From positions 310,001-374,000 of the forward strand of contig NZ_JAJMPA010000004.1 of NCBI RefSeq assembly GCF_020991475.1: a DNA stretch of 64,000 nucleotides, read 5' to 3'. Source of the DNA: Pedobacter sp. MC2016-14 (lineage in GTDB: Bacteria; Bacteroidota; Bacteroidia; Sphingobacteriales; Sphingobacteriaceae). The notes beneath the pieces are model-generated. The model made no database searches. It saw only the letters and a program-made list of their open reading frames with translations, and was not told the origin of the DNA. This document shows, in pieces, positions 37,146 to 45,530 of the stretch. Position numbers and translations under genes: made by a program. Position 1 is the first letter of the stretch. Each line of letters starts with the position of its first letter.

Positions 37146-38363
37146 TTAGTTGTTTACATTTTGTACTATTATCTTTCTCCCTGCTACTTTAAACTGAACA
37201 CGTTTTGTAAGTTCCATCATGGTAAGTACAGCAGATATATTTTTTGACCTAGATACAAATCCTCCAAGCTTAATCTTTTTAGTCAGCTCATCTTCAAATA
37301 CAACGTCCACATTGTACCATCTGCTTACGATGCGCATGATACTTTCTATGCTTTCGTCTTTAAAAATAAAATCACCATTTTTCCAGGCCATTACTTCTTC
37401 AATATCGGCTTGACTTACGCGGAGGGTCTCACCCTGCAAGCTGGATTGCTGGCCCGGAGATAACACTACATCCTTTAGTTCTTTCGTCGCTAAGCGTCGT
37501 TGAGATGAAGCAAAGGACACTTTTACTGAGCCTTCTAACAAGGTAGTTTTTTTGTTATTTTCATCATCATATGCATTTACATTGAAATGCGTTCCTAAAA
37601 CTTCTACCTGCTGATTTCCACTTTCTACTACAAATGCATGTGCCGGGTCTTTAAAAACTTCAAAATAAGCTTCACCGGAAAGTCGAATTTTACGTACACC
37701 CTGCTCAGTTAAGCCAGTTGTATAAGTCAAGCTCGACGATGCATTGAGCCACACCTTAGATTGATCCGGAAGCGTAACTACATAGGTTTCGCCTTTTGAT
37801 GTACTTAAAGTATTCAGCACATTTGCATTACCAGTACCAGATTTAATTTCATAAACAATCTGCCCATCTGCAGTTTTCGAAATGGAAATACCTGATTCCT
37901 TCGCAATTTCTCCGTTAGCAGCATTCCCCAACCTGATCCTTTTCCCATTAGCTAAAGTTAACGTAGCACCCACTTTACCTGGCGCAATGTCATTCGCAAC
38001 CAAATGGTCAAAAGATGCGGCCTTTCGCTCATCATTAAAAAAGTAAATGCCAAACAAGACAGAAACCAGCGCCGCCGCAACTATAGCGATACGAGGCCAT
38101 AATTTAAAAAATCCACGTTTAGGAGCCGCCTCCGACTCATCAAAGGCCTGAATCTTAATTTTATTCCAGGTTGCCTCACATGCCGGATCACTTTCCACGG
38201 CATATTCAGTAGCCTCAAGCTCAGAAGCCAGGAACAGGGAGATTTCCTCATCATGCATATCCGCACCAATAAGCTGGAAAAGATGCTCCGTTTCCGCAGG
38301 GGAAGCTTCGCCTTTTACATACTTTGAAAATAGCACTTGAATAGGATTGGAATCTGTTTGCAT
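37146..38363 (-). CDS. FecR-family anti-sigma factor (pair 3)
   Basis: A 405-residue protein with N-terminal cytoplasmic sigma-binding region, one transmembrane helix (about residues 90-109, IAIVAAALVSVLFGIYF), FecR domain (LPDQSKVWLNASSSLTY, SGEAYFEVFKD, LGTHFNVNAY) and C-terminal DUF4974 domain ending KIIVQNVNN. It controls the sigma factor encoded just upstream in response to SusC-3. Confidence 0.93.
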   Translation of the reverse strand: MQTDSNPIQVLFSKYVKGEASPAETEHLFQLIGADMHDEEISLFLASELEATEYAVESDPACEATWNKIKIQAFDESEAAPKRGFFKLWPRIAIVAAALVSVLFGIYFFNDERKAASFDHLVANDIAPGKVGATLTLANGKRIRLGNAANGEIAKESGISISKTADGQIVYEIKSGTGNANVLNTLSTSKGETYVVTLPDQSKVWLNASSSLTYTTGLTEQGVRKIRLSGEAYFEVFKDPAHAFVVESGNQQVEVLGTHFNVNAYDDENNKKTTLLEGSVKVSFASSQRRLATKELKDVVLSPGQQSSLQGETLRVSQADIEEVMAWKNGDFIFKDESIESIMRIVSRWYNVDVVFEDELTKKIKLGGFVSRSKNISAVLTMMELTKRVQFKVAGRKIIVQNVNN

Positions 38364-38454
38364 TTTAGCATTTGTTAAAACCAGTTATTTTCTGGTTGTT
38401 TAAAAGATAAGTACAACAAAGTCCTACATAGGACTACTCTATTAAACAAAAAAC

Positions 38455-39063
38455 TTACAACTTATTATTAGTCAGCGCAATAATTACCAAACCAGTTAGC
38501 AAACCAGAACGCTTATCAAGGAAATGACGCACATGTTTAAGCGCATGCACCATCTGGTTTTTCACGGTATTCTTGGAAATACCTAAACGATCCGCAATCT
38601 GTTCATGGCTTAAACCTTCATTTCTGCTCAATTCCCAAATGATTCTCCGTTGCTGCGGCAATTGCGCAACGGCCAAATCAATTGCGGCGGCACTTTCGCG
38701 CAGCAAGATTTGCTCCTCCGTTACATTACTGGAGGGTTCAGTCAAATCCGTAATGCGCTTTAAAATCCTTGCATCGCTGGCAACTTTCTTGAGGTATTTA
38801 AGCGATTGCCTGTTCGCTATGCTGAATAAATAAGAAGCAGGATACTCTACATCCGCAAAAACCTGCCTGTTTACCCATAACTGCACAAAAATATCCTGAA
38901 TCAGTTCTTCAGCAAGTTCAGAAACTTTAAGGAGTTTCAATACATAGGGAAATAGCCGTTTGCTGTAATGCCGGTAAATTGTTTCAAAAGCCCTTTCATC
39001 ACCATCAGCAAGACCGGCAAAAAGTTCAGTCTCATTGATTAGTTTGTGAATTGTCTTTCCCAT
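38455..39063 (-). CDS. ECF RNA polymerase sigma-70 factor (pair 3)
   Basis: A 202-residue ECF sigma factor. Region 2 includes FETIYRHYSKRLFPYVLKL and LAEELIQDIFVQLW; region 4 includes LPQQRRIIWELSRNEGLSHEQ. The C-terminus has a hydrophobic extension (GLLTGLVIIALTNNKL) seen in many Bacteroidota ECF factors. It leads the FecR/SusC/SusD/TlpA unit. Confidence 0.93.
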   Translation of the reverse strand: MGKTIHKLINETELFAGLADGDERAFETIYRHYSKRLFPYVLKLLKVSELAEELIQDIFVQLWVNRQVFADVEYPASYLFSIANRQSLKYLKKVASDARILKRITDLTEPSSNVTEEQILLRESAAAIDLAVAQLPQQRRIIWELSRNEGLSHEQIADRLGISKNTVKNQMVHALKHVRHFLDKRSGLLTGLVIIALTNNKL

Positions 39064-39171
39064 TAGCTAGCTAGAAGATTTCAGTTTATACAAATTACGC
39101 AATTTTATCCAAAACTGCCATAATTCTTTTAAACTGAATAATAGCTCCCGGTCGTTGCTCATTGCCAAATT

Positions 39172-39681
39172 TTATTTCTGTTTAACAACCGCGGTGGTAA
39201 CCATTAACTGTCCGACATGCCGCATGGTGTGCTCCGCGGCGTGAAAAAGCAATCCTATAACTGTTGATGGCAAACCCGCTCGTCCAATGCCCCTATAATC
39301 CGATAAAGCGGCATCATCTGTTTGTTTGATTTGATCCAGAGCAAGATCCACCTGGGTATTAAACCGATTTACCAGGTTTTTAACTACAGAAGGATCTACA
39401 TCACCGCTTCCTTCCTCATGCAACTGTTTAAACTGAAAGTCTGTTAAGCTTTCAGCACGCGCATAAGTGAATACCCTGTCCAAAACACCACTCAGGTGCT
39501 GAAGGTGAAAGCCTACTGATGCCATACCCGCGGGACGAACCCAAAGCAGTTCCGCGGGAAATTCATCCATATATTCATTAATTTCTTCCCTTGCCTGTAG
39601 CAGTGCATGAGCTACCGGCTGTAATAAAGGACAGACATCCGCTAAAGGACCTCTCTGCCAAACTTCCAGCTGTTGTGCCAT
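39172..39681 (-). CDS. DinB-family metal-dependent protein
   Basis: A 169-residue four-helix-bundle protein. Candidate metal-binding histidines are His59 and His62 (FHLQHLSG) and His147/His151/His155 (LLFHAAEHTMRHVGQL), the usual DinB placement. DinB/YfiT relatives include thiol transferases (bacillithiol, mycothiol) and uncharacterised damage-inducible proteins. The role here is unknown. It stands apart from its neighbours. Confidence 0.85.
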   Translation of the reverse strand: MAQQLEVWQRGPLADVCPLLQPVAHALLQAREEINEYMDEFPAELLWVRPAGMASVGFHLQHLSGVLDRVFTYARAESLTDFQFKQLHEEGSGDVDPSVVKNLVNRFNTQVDLALDQIKQTDDAALSDYRGIGRAGLPSTVIGLLFHAAEHTMRHVGQLMVTTAVVKQK

Positions 39682-39747
39682 TTCTATATGTATTTATAAT
39701 CAAAGTTAAGCTTTTCAATCCAAAGGTATTTTAGTCAACAAACTTAA

Positions 39748-40842
39748 CTAAGGCACAATCGTGTAAAAAAGATAAGAAGCAAAGATCACCAGCAACACTA
39801 TCCCTTGCTGAATATTAGTTTTTCCAGTTGCAAGTGAAAAAACCAAAGTGAGCATAGATAACATCAATAGCACGGTAGATGTTGCATCTATCCCAAGAAC
39901 CAATGGCATCCCCGTGTAAATAGAAACCATAGCTACTGCCGGAATAGTTAATCCTATACTCGCCAGCGCCGATCCTAAGGCCAGGTTTAAACTGGTCTGC
40001 AACCTGTTTAATTTTACCGCTCTATATGCCGCAAGTCCTTCAGGTAGCAACACGATGGCCGCAATAATAACACCCACTAATGATTTGGGTGCACCCATAT
40101 CAATCACAATTTTTTCAAGATCATAAGAAAGAAACTTAGCCAGCAGTACAACAATAGCAAGGCTAATCAACAAGAAAATAAGACTGAATATCGCAGTCCT
40201 TTTATTCGGTTCGGGTGCGTGCTCATCGTCAGAAGCTGAATTTTTCGGCAAGAAATAATCCCTGTGCCTTACCGTTTGCACGAAGATAAACCCACTGTAT
40301 AACACAACGGACACCAGAGAAACGAAAACCAACTGATTGGTACTGTATTCTCCTGCTGGTCCGCTTACCGTGAAATTTGGTAAAATTAGGGTCAGTACAA
40401 TAATCGCCATTAAGGTAATTACGGCTGCATTAACCCCCTGAAGTTTATACAGTTGTTCCTTAAACTTTATTCCACCGCGCAACAGACAAATACCAACTAT
40501 GGCTGTTATGATAATCATCACGGCAGCAAAAACCGTATCACGGGCAAGCTCTCTAGCCTCATTTCCTCCACTCAGCATCAACGAAACAATCAATGCCACC
40601 TCAATTGTGGTAATGGCTATGGCCAGTATAATGGTCCCGAACGGCTCCCCCACTTTATGCGCAATCACCTCTGCATGATGCACAGAAGCCAGTACACTGC
40701 CTATTAAAATAAAGCCAAGAATAATTTTGAGGTAAAATCCCGAATCGGTATCACTTAAAAAATAAGCCAGAACACCCAATATTGGGATGGCCATTGTCCA
40801 GATAGGTAGCGTTAACTTTTTATCATTGGTAACATCTGTCAT
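39748..40842 (-). CDS. chaA: ChaA-type calcium/proton antiporter
   Basis: A 364-residue inner-membrane protein with about 11 hydrophobic helices. Both CaCA alpha-repeat acidic motifs are present: VGEPFGTIILAIAITTIEVAL (about 76-96) and LLPEGLAAYRAVKLNRLQT in the second half. An acidic cytosolic loop (SASDDEHAPEPNK) lies between the halves. It exports Ca2+ (and possibly Na+/K+) in exchange for protons. It starts 33 bp after the end of the membrane gene at 40876 and may be co-transcribed with the polyamine cluster upstream. Confidence 0.9.
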   Translation of the reverse strand: MTDVTNDKKLTLPIWTMAIPILGVLAYFLSDTDSGFYLKIILGFILIGSVLASVHHAEVIAHKVGEPFGTIILAIAITTIEVALIVSLMLSGGNEARELARDTVFAAVMIIITAIVGICLLRGGIKFKEQLYKLQGVNAAVITLMAIIVLTLILPNFTVSGPAGEYSTNQLVFVSLVSVVLYSGFIFVQTVRHRDYFLPKNSASDDEHAPEPNKRTAIFSLIFLLISLAIVVLLAKFLSYDLEKIVIDMGAPKSLVGVIIAAIVLLPEGLAAYRAVKLNRLQTSLNLALGSALASIGLTIPAVAMVSIYTGMPLVLGIDATSTVLLMLSMLTLVFSLATGKTNIQQGIVLLVIFASYLFYTIVP

Positions 40843-40875
40843 ATTACACTACAACAAAAAAAGCCATTTATAGTT

Positions 40876-41949
40876 TTAATTTAAGCCCTTACGCCGCCAG
40901 ATAAAGCCATCTAAGACATAATGGGTAGACTGCGGCAAAGCCAATAAAGGAATCAGCAAAGTCAAAAAATCAGTTTGATAGATTTGGGGCAAAAAGGAAA
41001 AACCGGCAAAAAAACTACCATGTTCCTTCCAGACCAGACCATCCCATAGCCCCTCTTCAAGATAAGCCAAAACAGCTACAGTACCTATAAATAACAAAAT
41101 GCCATATTTGCTAAACGTCATCCTAAGTAAAGAACTACTCCGTTTAAGACCTTTTTTGTAGTTTTCCCTTTCAAAAAACCAAATCAGTGCCATATATGGA
41201 ATCCCATGCGAAACAACGTTTAAAGTGGTAAAGGCCATGTCGCCATTAAAATAAACAATACCAAAATACCAGGAAATAAAAGTTCCGGCAATCAGCATAT
41301 TTCTTGGAATATTCAACTGCTTTGTTTTGTACATCAACAGCAGCTCCTTCAGCAAATAAGCAGCAATGACGATCCCATATAACCAGCTAAATAATGCAAC
41401 CAATGGTGCAGAGCTAAGGGAAAGAAAATCGCCTGCTACAAACCAGTTAAAGTTGCGTTTCCCTTCAAAATGCCAAAAAAGCAGAGGATAAATGGTTGCA
41501 GTATAAATGGCAAGCTGGTCTATACCTTTCGCAAACCTGCCAGTGTTTTCCTGCCGGGAATATAAACGCATAAAGCCGTATTGTTGCCGGATAAAATGGT
41601 ACACGGCCAGATAGGCCAACACCCTCCAAAACAGCAAACCATCAATATGATATACCAATACGCCAACAAAATAACAGGCAATTGGAATGGCAACAAGCAG
41701 ATTAAACTGTCCTGCTCTTTTATCCGGGTTAAAATAAGTTCTGTACAAGGTCGCATACACATGTGCAACATCAATAAAAACAACCAGCACAATCCAATAC
41801 TCCAAAGGCATCGCCTCGCTCACTTTAAATTGCGCCGGGAACAACATCACCACAATCAAAGCAAGAAAAGGCGGCAGCAGGATAAAAATACCGTCAGCTA
41901 TTGCAGAATTTAACCATGGCTGACCCGATGTTGTTTTTTGTAAACTCAT
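40876..41949 (-). CDS. Multi-pass membrane protein of unknown function
   Basis: A 357-residue protein with about ten hydrophobic segments and no family I can name. Noticeable polar residues near membrane segments are His in DVAHVYATLYRTYF, HFIRQQYG, VVSHGIPYM and, near the end, STHYVLDGFIWR. Scattered membrane histidines recall metal-dependent membrane oxygenases, but I cannot assign one. Its start is 2 bp from the flavin oxidase stop, so it belongs to the polyamine operon and may act with the oxidase or aminopropyltransferase. Confidence 0.75.
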   Translation of the reverse strand: MSLQKTTSGQPWLNSAIADGIFILLPPFLALIVVMLFPAQFKVSEAMPLEYWIVLVVFIDVAHVYATLYRTYFNPDKRAGQFNLLVAIPIACYFVGVLVYHIDGLLFWRVLAYLAVYHFIRQQYGFMRLYSRQENTGRFAKGIDQLAIYTATIYPLLFWHFEGKRNFNWFVAGDFLSLSSAPLVALFSWLYGIVIAAYLLKELLLMYKTKQLNIPRNMLIAGTFISWYFGIVYFNGDMAFTTLNVVSHGIPYMALIWFFERENYKKGLKRSSSLLRMTFSKYGILLFIGTVAVLAYLEEGLWDGLVWKEHGSFFAGFSFLPQIYQTDFLTLLIPLLALPQSTHYVLDGFIWRRKGLN

Positions 41950-41951
41950 TG

Positions 41952-43589
41952 CTATTCCCCTTTCACAGCTAAAAGTTCTTTCGCAGCCCTGATGCCCTGA
42001 TGGAACCCTTCTTCAAATAAAGAGATGCCGCTCAAATCAGTATGGGCAAAAAACACGCTATCATTAACAGGCAAAGCAGCCTTCTCCCGGTCCGCGCCCC
42101 ACAGATAACCCACTGAAGGAACAACCATTCCATGCCCCCATACCCATACTTCAATATTTTCGATTAATGAAGTAATTTCAGGATGCATAAATTCAAGCTC
42201 AGGAATAATCTTATCAAGCCACTGTTCGTAACTCCGCGCATATGCTGCAAGTCTGGCCACCTTAGGCTCCTGATCGCACAAAGGCAAATAAAAGGTAATC
42301 ACTTTACCAGCATTTCTGTCAAGTTGCTGATGACCAGAATAAACATATCCTACAGAAGGCTGTCCGTAAGGAACGTTATCCCAACACAAACCAGGTGAAC
42401 CTGTAGAAGTGAAATCTTTTAGCGTAATATTTGCGACCATCCAGGGCGCATAGCTGAACTGATCGTAATTAAATTCAGACCTGACCCCATCTTTTAAAAT
42501 TCTTCGATTGACAAACTGCGGTGTAGCCATGATCACGCTGTCCGCCAGAATTTCGTAAGATTTTTTCTTCTTCAAATCATACGCCCTGACAATTACCTTC
42601 CCATTCTGCTGTGACACTACCGAATAGGTAAGAACAGAGGTTTTTATATGATCAGCTAAACCATCCTTTAACTTTTTTACCAACCAGGCATTCCCTTCCG
42701 GCCAGGTTAACACTGCCCCTTCTTCTGCATTTGCAGCCTTGCCTTTATGTGCGGCAAAATAACTCAATCCCGCCCAGGCAGAAACCTTGTCAATTCGCTG
42801 TCCGTAGTCATCCTTGCAACAATAGTTGAGATACCACAACAAATATTTTGAAGTAAAACCCTGCTGTTTCAAGTAATCCCCAAAACACGTTTTATCGAGG
42901 TCACGATAAACCGGATCAGCAGAAGATCGATCAATCGGGATCGTAAAGGCATCTTTGCCGTCACTTCCTTTGGTTTGCTTTAGCAAATTGCTTAGTTTAA
43001 AAAAACGCTCAATTTGCAGCTTATCCTGCTCCGGCATACCAAACTGAGGAATTAAGCCCTCCTGCCACTGCCCGTTAATCAGCAGGCGCTCTTCAGGATC
43101 AAAACAAAGGTAAAATTCATTGTAAAATGGAAGCCCATTTTCAAAATGCGTAATTACTCCAATTTCTTTCAAAAAATCTATTAGCAGCTGGTCATCATTG
43201 TTAGCAATAGTGATATAATGGGCACCCAAAGGATAAGCAGATACGCTATTGCTTCTTGAATGTGCGTTACCACCTGCGTGATCTTCCAATTCAAGGATTT
43301 CAAAATCATTAAAACCCTCCTTTTTTAGCCAGCGACCGGCAGAAAGGCCAGAAATACCCCCACCTATGATCAGTGTTTTTACAGCTCTGGTTTCAGCAGG
43401 AAAAGGAAAATCGAATTTACCCCTCAGTACGTGCCCGGCTTTTTCATCTGGCCCAATAACCGCACCTTTAACATGTTTGTAAGCTTTAGAAGAATTGCTC
43501 AAATTTCTGATACAGCCGTTCAAAAATATCCCGCCTGTAACCAAACCTGCGCGCAATAAAAACCCCTTTCTGTTAAAGCTGCTTCCCAT
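41952..43589 (-). CDS. Exported FAD-dependent amine oxidoreductase
   Basis: A 545-residue flavin amine-oxidase-like protein. The Rossmann FAD motif is GGGISGLSAG (about 76-85), followed by an acidic strand end ELEDHAGGN. A C-terminal FAD contact region is FFAHTDLSGISLFEEGFHQG. The N-terminus reads NRKGFLLRAG and then a lipobox-like LNGC at residue 26, resembling a twin-arginine signal (RK variant) on a lipoprotein, as expected for a protein exported with FAD bound. Next to polyamine-synthesis genes, it may oxidise a polyamine. The substrate is not proven by sequence. Confidence 0.78.
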   Translation of the reverse strand: MGSSFNRKGFLLRAGLVTGGIFLNGCIRNLSNSSKAYKHVKGAVIGPDEKAGHVLRGKFDFPFPAETRAVKTLIIGGGISGLSAGRWLKKEGFNDFEILELEDHAGGNAHSRSNSVSAYPLGAHYITIANNDDQLLIDFLKEIGVITHFENGLPFYNEFYLCFDPEERLLINGQWQEGLIPQFGMPEQDKLQIERFFKLSNLLKQTKGSDGKDAFTIPIDRSSADPVYRDLDKTCFGDYLKQQGFTSKYLLWYLNYCCKDDYGQRIDKVSAWAGLSYFAAHKGKAANAEEGAVLTWPEGNAWLVKKLKDGLADHIKTSVLTYSVVSQQNGKVIVRAYDLKKKKSYEILADSVIMATPQFVNRRILKDGVRSEFNYDQFSYAPWMVANITLKDFTSTGSPGLCWDNVPYGQPSVGYVYSGHQQLDRNAGKVITFYLPLCDQEPKVARLAAYARSYEQWLDKIIPELEFMHPEITSLIENIEVWVWGHGMVVPSVGYLWGADREKAALPVNDSVFFAHTDLSGISLFEEGFHQGIRAAKELLAVKGE

Positions 43590-43598
43590 ACCGCCTAA

Positions 43599-45113
43599 CT
43601 ATTGATAAGAAACAGATCCCCACTCCTCTTCAAAATACTTTACAAGCACCTGGTTGTTAAGCTTGTTGACTTCAGTTTCAACTTTCCCCATATCCTTTGG
43701 AAAAAACAACATTTGATCCAGACCAGCAGTAGAAATAAATTTCATTCCATCCGGAAAGCGGGCCGGCTTTCTATAAAAGGGCTTTAACTGGGCCATAATA
43801 TACCCCCAGTCGCCAAAAGAAGGAACATAATTATGGTAGGGTGTAGTATAAAAACCTACCGATGTTAAAGTTTGGTTTACACACCAAAAAGATTTTGGTG
43901 CCACAAATGGAGAGGTACTTTGCACCACTACAATTCCATTGTCAGACAGCAGTTCTTTAATCTGTTTATAAAACGAGTTGGTATACAATTTACCAACAGC
44001 ATAATTTGAAGGGTCAGGAAAATCTACCACGATGAAATCATACCTTTTTTCCGCTTTCCTCACCCAGGAAAAGGCATCAGCATTAATTACGTTAACTTTA
44101 GGAGACAGCAATGATTTTTTATTGAGGTCGAGTAGCATCGGGTTAGATTTAAACAGCGCCGTCATACCGGAATCCAGGTCTACCAGCGTAACGCTTTCCA
44201 CACTGGGATATTTTAAGATCTCCCGCACAGCCAAACCATCCCCACCTCCCATTACCAGCACATGTTTCACATTGGGTATCGCAGCTAAACCCGGATGTAC
44301 CAGTGCTTCATGATAACGGTACTCATCATCAGAACTGAACTGCAAATTACCATTTAAATATAACCGCAGCATTTTCGCTTTTTTAGTCAGTACAATGCGC
44401 TGATAAGGTGTGCTTTTAGTATATATAATCGTATCAGAATAACCCAGGCTTTCAGAATAACTGGTAATGCGGTCAGACAGTATAAACCCTGCCAATAACG
44501 CCATTAGACAAGCTAAGGAAGCCGTTTTTAAATATAAGGCCCTGTTGATTTCCTTCTGAAAGGTTACGCATACCAGTAAGGCAATCCCCACGTTTAGCAT
44601 GCCAAACAAGTAAGAAGTTTTTATCAAGCCTAAGTATGGGATCAGCAATAACGGAAATACGATTGACGCCAGCAGGGCACCAATATAATCGAATGTAAAT
44701 ACTTTAGCCACCAGATCTTTAAACTCAAAACGATCTTGCAAAATTCTCATGAGCAAAGGTATTTCCAATCCCACAAGGATTCCGGTCATACCCACCAGGC
44801 TGTACAATATAATTCTAAAAGAAGCCGCACTTTCAAATACCAGGTATAAAATACTGGAACTTGTACCCCCAACAATGCCCACCAATATTTCAATTTGAAT
44901 AAACCAAAAGAGGATGTTCTTATCAAAATATTTAGAAATCCAGGAGCCAATACCCATAGAAAAAAGATAGAGTCCTATAATGGTAGAGAATTGTGTTACC
45001 GAATCTCCCAGCAGGTAACTGGCCAGTGTACCCGCAATCAGTTCATAGATTAATCCACAGGTTGCAACTACAAATACCGAAATCAGCAGCAAAACTGGCA
45101 GTTTTTTATCCAT
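43599..45113 (-). CDS. speE: Membrane-fused polyamine aminopropyltransferase (spermidine synthase-like)
   Basis: Protein of about 504 residues. The N-terminal half has seven or eight transmembrane helices. The C-terminal half is a spermidine-synthase fold with YHEALVHP, the decarboxy-AdoMet motif GGGDGLAVREIL (GGGDG at 289-293 from the chosen start), VDLDSG and the catalytic loop VDFPDPSNYAVGKLY. It should transfer an aminopropyl group to an amine acceptor, with the catalytic part facing the membrane. The ATG at 45113 lies 2 bp from the DUF350 stop; the longer frame from 45173 overlaps that gene and lacks hydrophobic character. Confidence 0.88.
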   Translation of the reverse strand: MDKKLPVLLLISVFVVATCGLIYELIAGTLASYLLGDSVTQFSTIIGLYLFSMGIGSWISKYFDKNILFWFIQIEILVGIVGGTSSSILYLVFESAASFRIILYSLVGMTGILVGLEIPLLMRILQDRFEFKDLVAKVFTFDYIGALLASIVFPLLLIPYLGLIKTSYLFGMLNVGIALLVCVTFQKEINRALYLKTASLACLMALLAGFILSDRITSYSESLGYSDTIIYTKSTPYQRIVLTKKAKMLRLYLNGNLQFSSDDEYRYHEALVHPGLAAIPNVKHVLVMGGGDGLAVREILKYPSVESVTLVDLDSGMTALFKSNPMLLDLNKKSLLSPKVNVINADAFSWVRKAEKRYDFIVVDFPDPSNYAVGKLYTNSFYKQIKELLSDNGIVVVQSTSPFVAPKSFWCVNQTLTSVGFYTTPYHNYVPSFGDWGYIMAQLKPFYRKPARFPDGMKFISTAGLDQMLFFPKDMGKVETEVNKLNNQVLVKYFEEEWGSVSYQ

Positions 45114-45115
45114 GC

Positions 45116-45340
45116 TTAGCCATGGATTGAAGAACTCACAATAATTGCTACGGCAATGATAAAAGCCGCGCAAACGATAGCCAGGGCTATGTTATGTTTT
45201 TCCAGGATCTCTTTATAAAGATTTTCAGGTGTAATTTTTTCGATGATCCAAAAAGCGGCCACCAGGATTACAATACCCAATACAGAATACACAACAGAGG
45301 CAATTATGTATTTAAGGCTGATCAATTCGTTTAGGTTCAT
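45116..45340 (-). CDS. DUF350 small membrane protein
   Basis: A 74-residue protein with two hydrophobic helices (about 9-31 and 50-70) separated by the short polar loop EKITPENLYKEILEKHN, typical of DUF350 (YjfL-like) proteins. Larger members are duplicated; this is a single unit and may dimerise. From memory, DUF350 genes often sit with aminopropyltransferase and DUF4178 genes in envelope-stress-type clusters. Packed between the 57-residue membrane protein and the aminopropyltransferase, it is surely part of this operon. Confidence 0.83.
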   Translation of the reverse strand: MNLNELISLKYIIASVVYSVLGIVILVAAFWIIEKITPENLYKEILEKHNIALAIVCAAFIIAVAIIVSSSIHG

Positions 45341-45348
45341 ATTTTTAT

Positions 45349-45522
45349 TTATTTATGATTTAGTCTGTTTCCGTATCCACCGTACACCCTTTTTCCGGTA
45401 TACTCCGTGTTATGCTGTACATTGCTTTCCCATAAAGCTTTTCCGTACCATGCAGAACGCGTAAACGCGCCAACTATCAGCAAGCCTGCAAAGATGTATA
45501 TATATTTAAGTAGGTCTTTCAT
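45349..45522 (-). CDS. 57-residue single-pass membrane protein
   Basis: Short ORF with ATG at 45520-45522 and TAA at 45349-45351. The protein starts MKDLLKYIYIFAGLLIVGAF, one transmembrane helix, then a basic, aromatic tail with WYGKALWESN and ending GYGNRLNHK. It lies 8 bp after the DUF4178 stop and 8 bp before the DUF350 start, filling the gap exactly as an operon gene should. No family recognised. It may be a small subunit of the membrane complex encoded here. Coding status rests on position and helix content. Confidence 0.7.
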   Translation of the reverse strand: MKDLLKYIYIFAGLLIVGAFTRSAWYGKALWESNVQHNTEYTGKRVYGGYGNRLNHK

Positions 45523-45530
45523 ATCTAATT

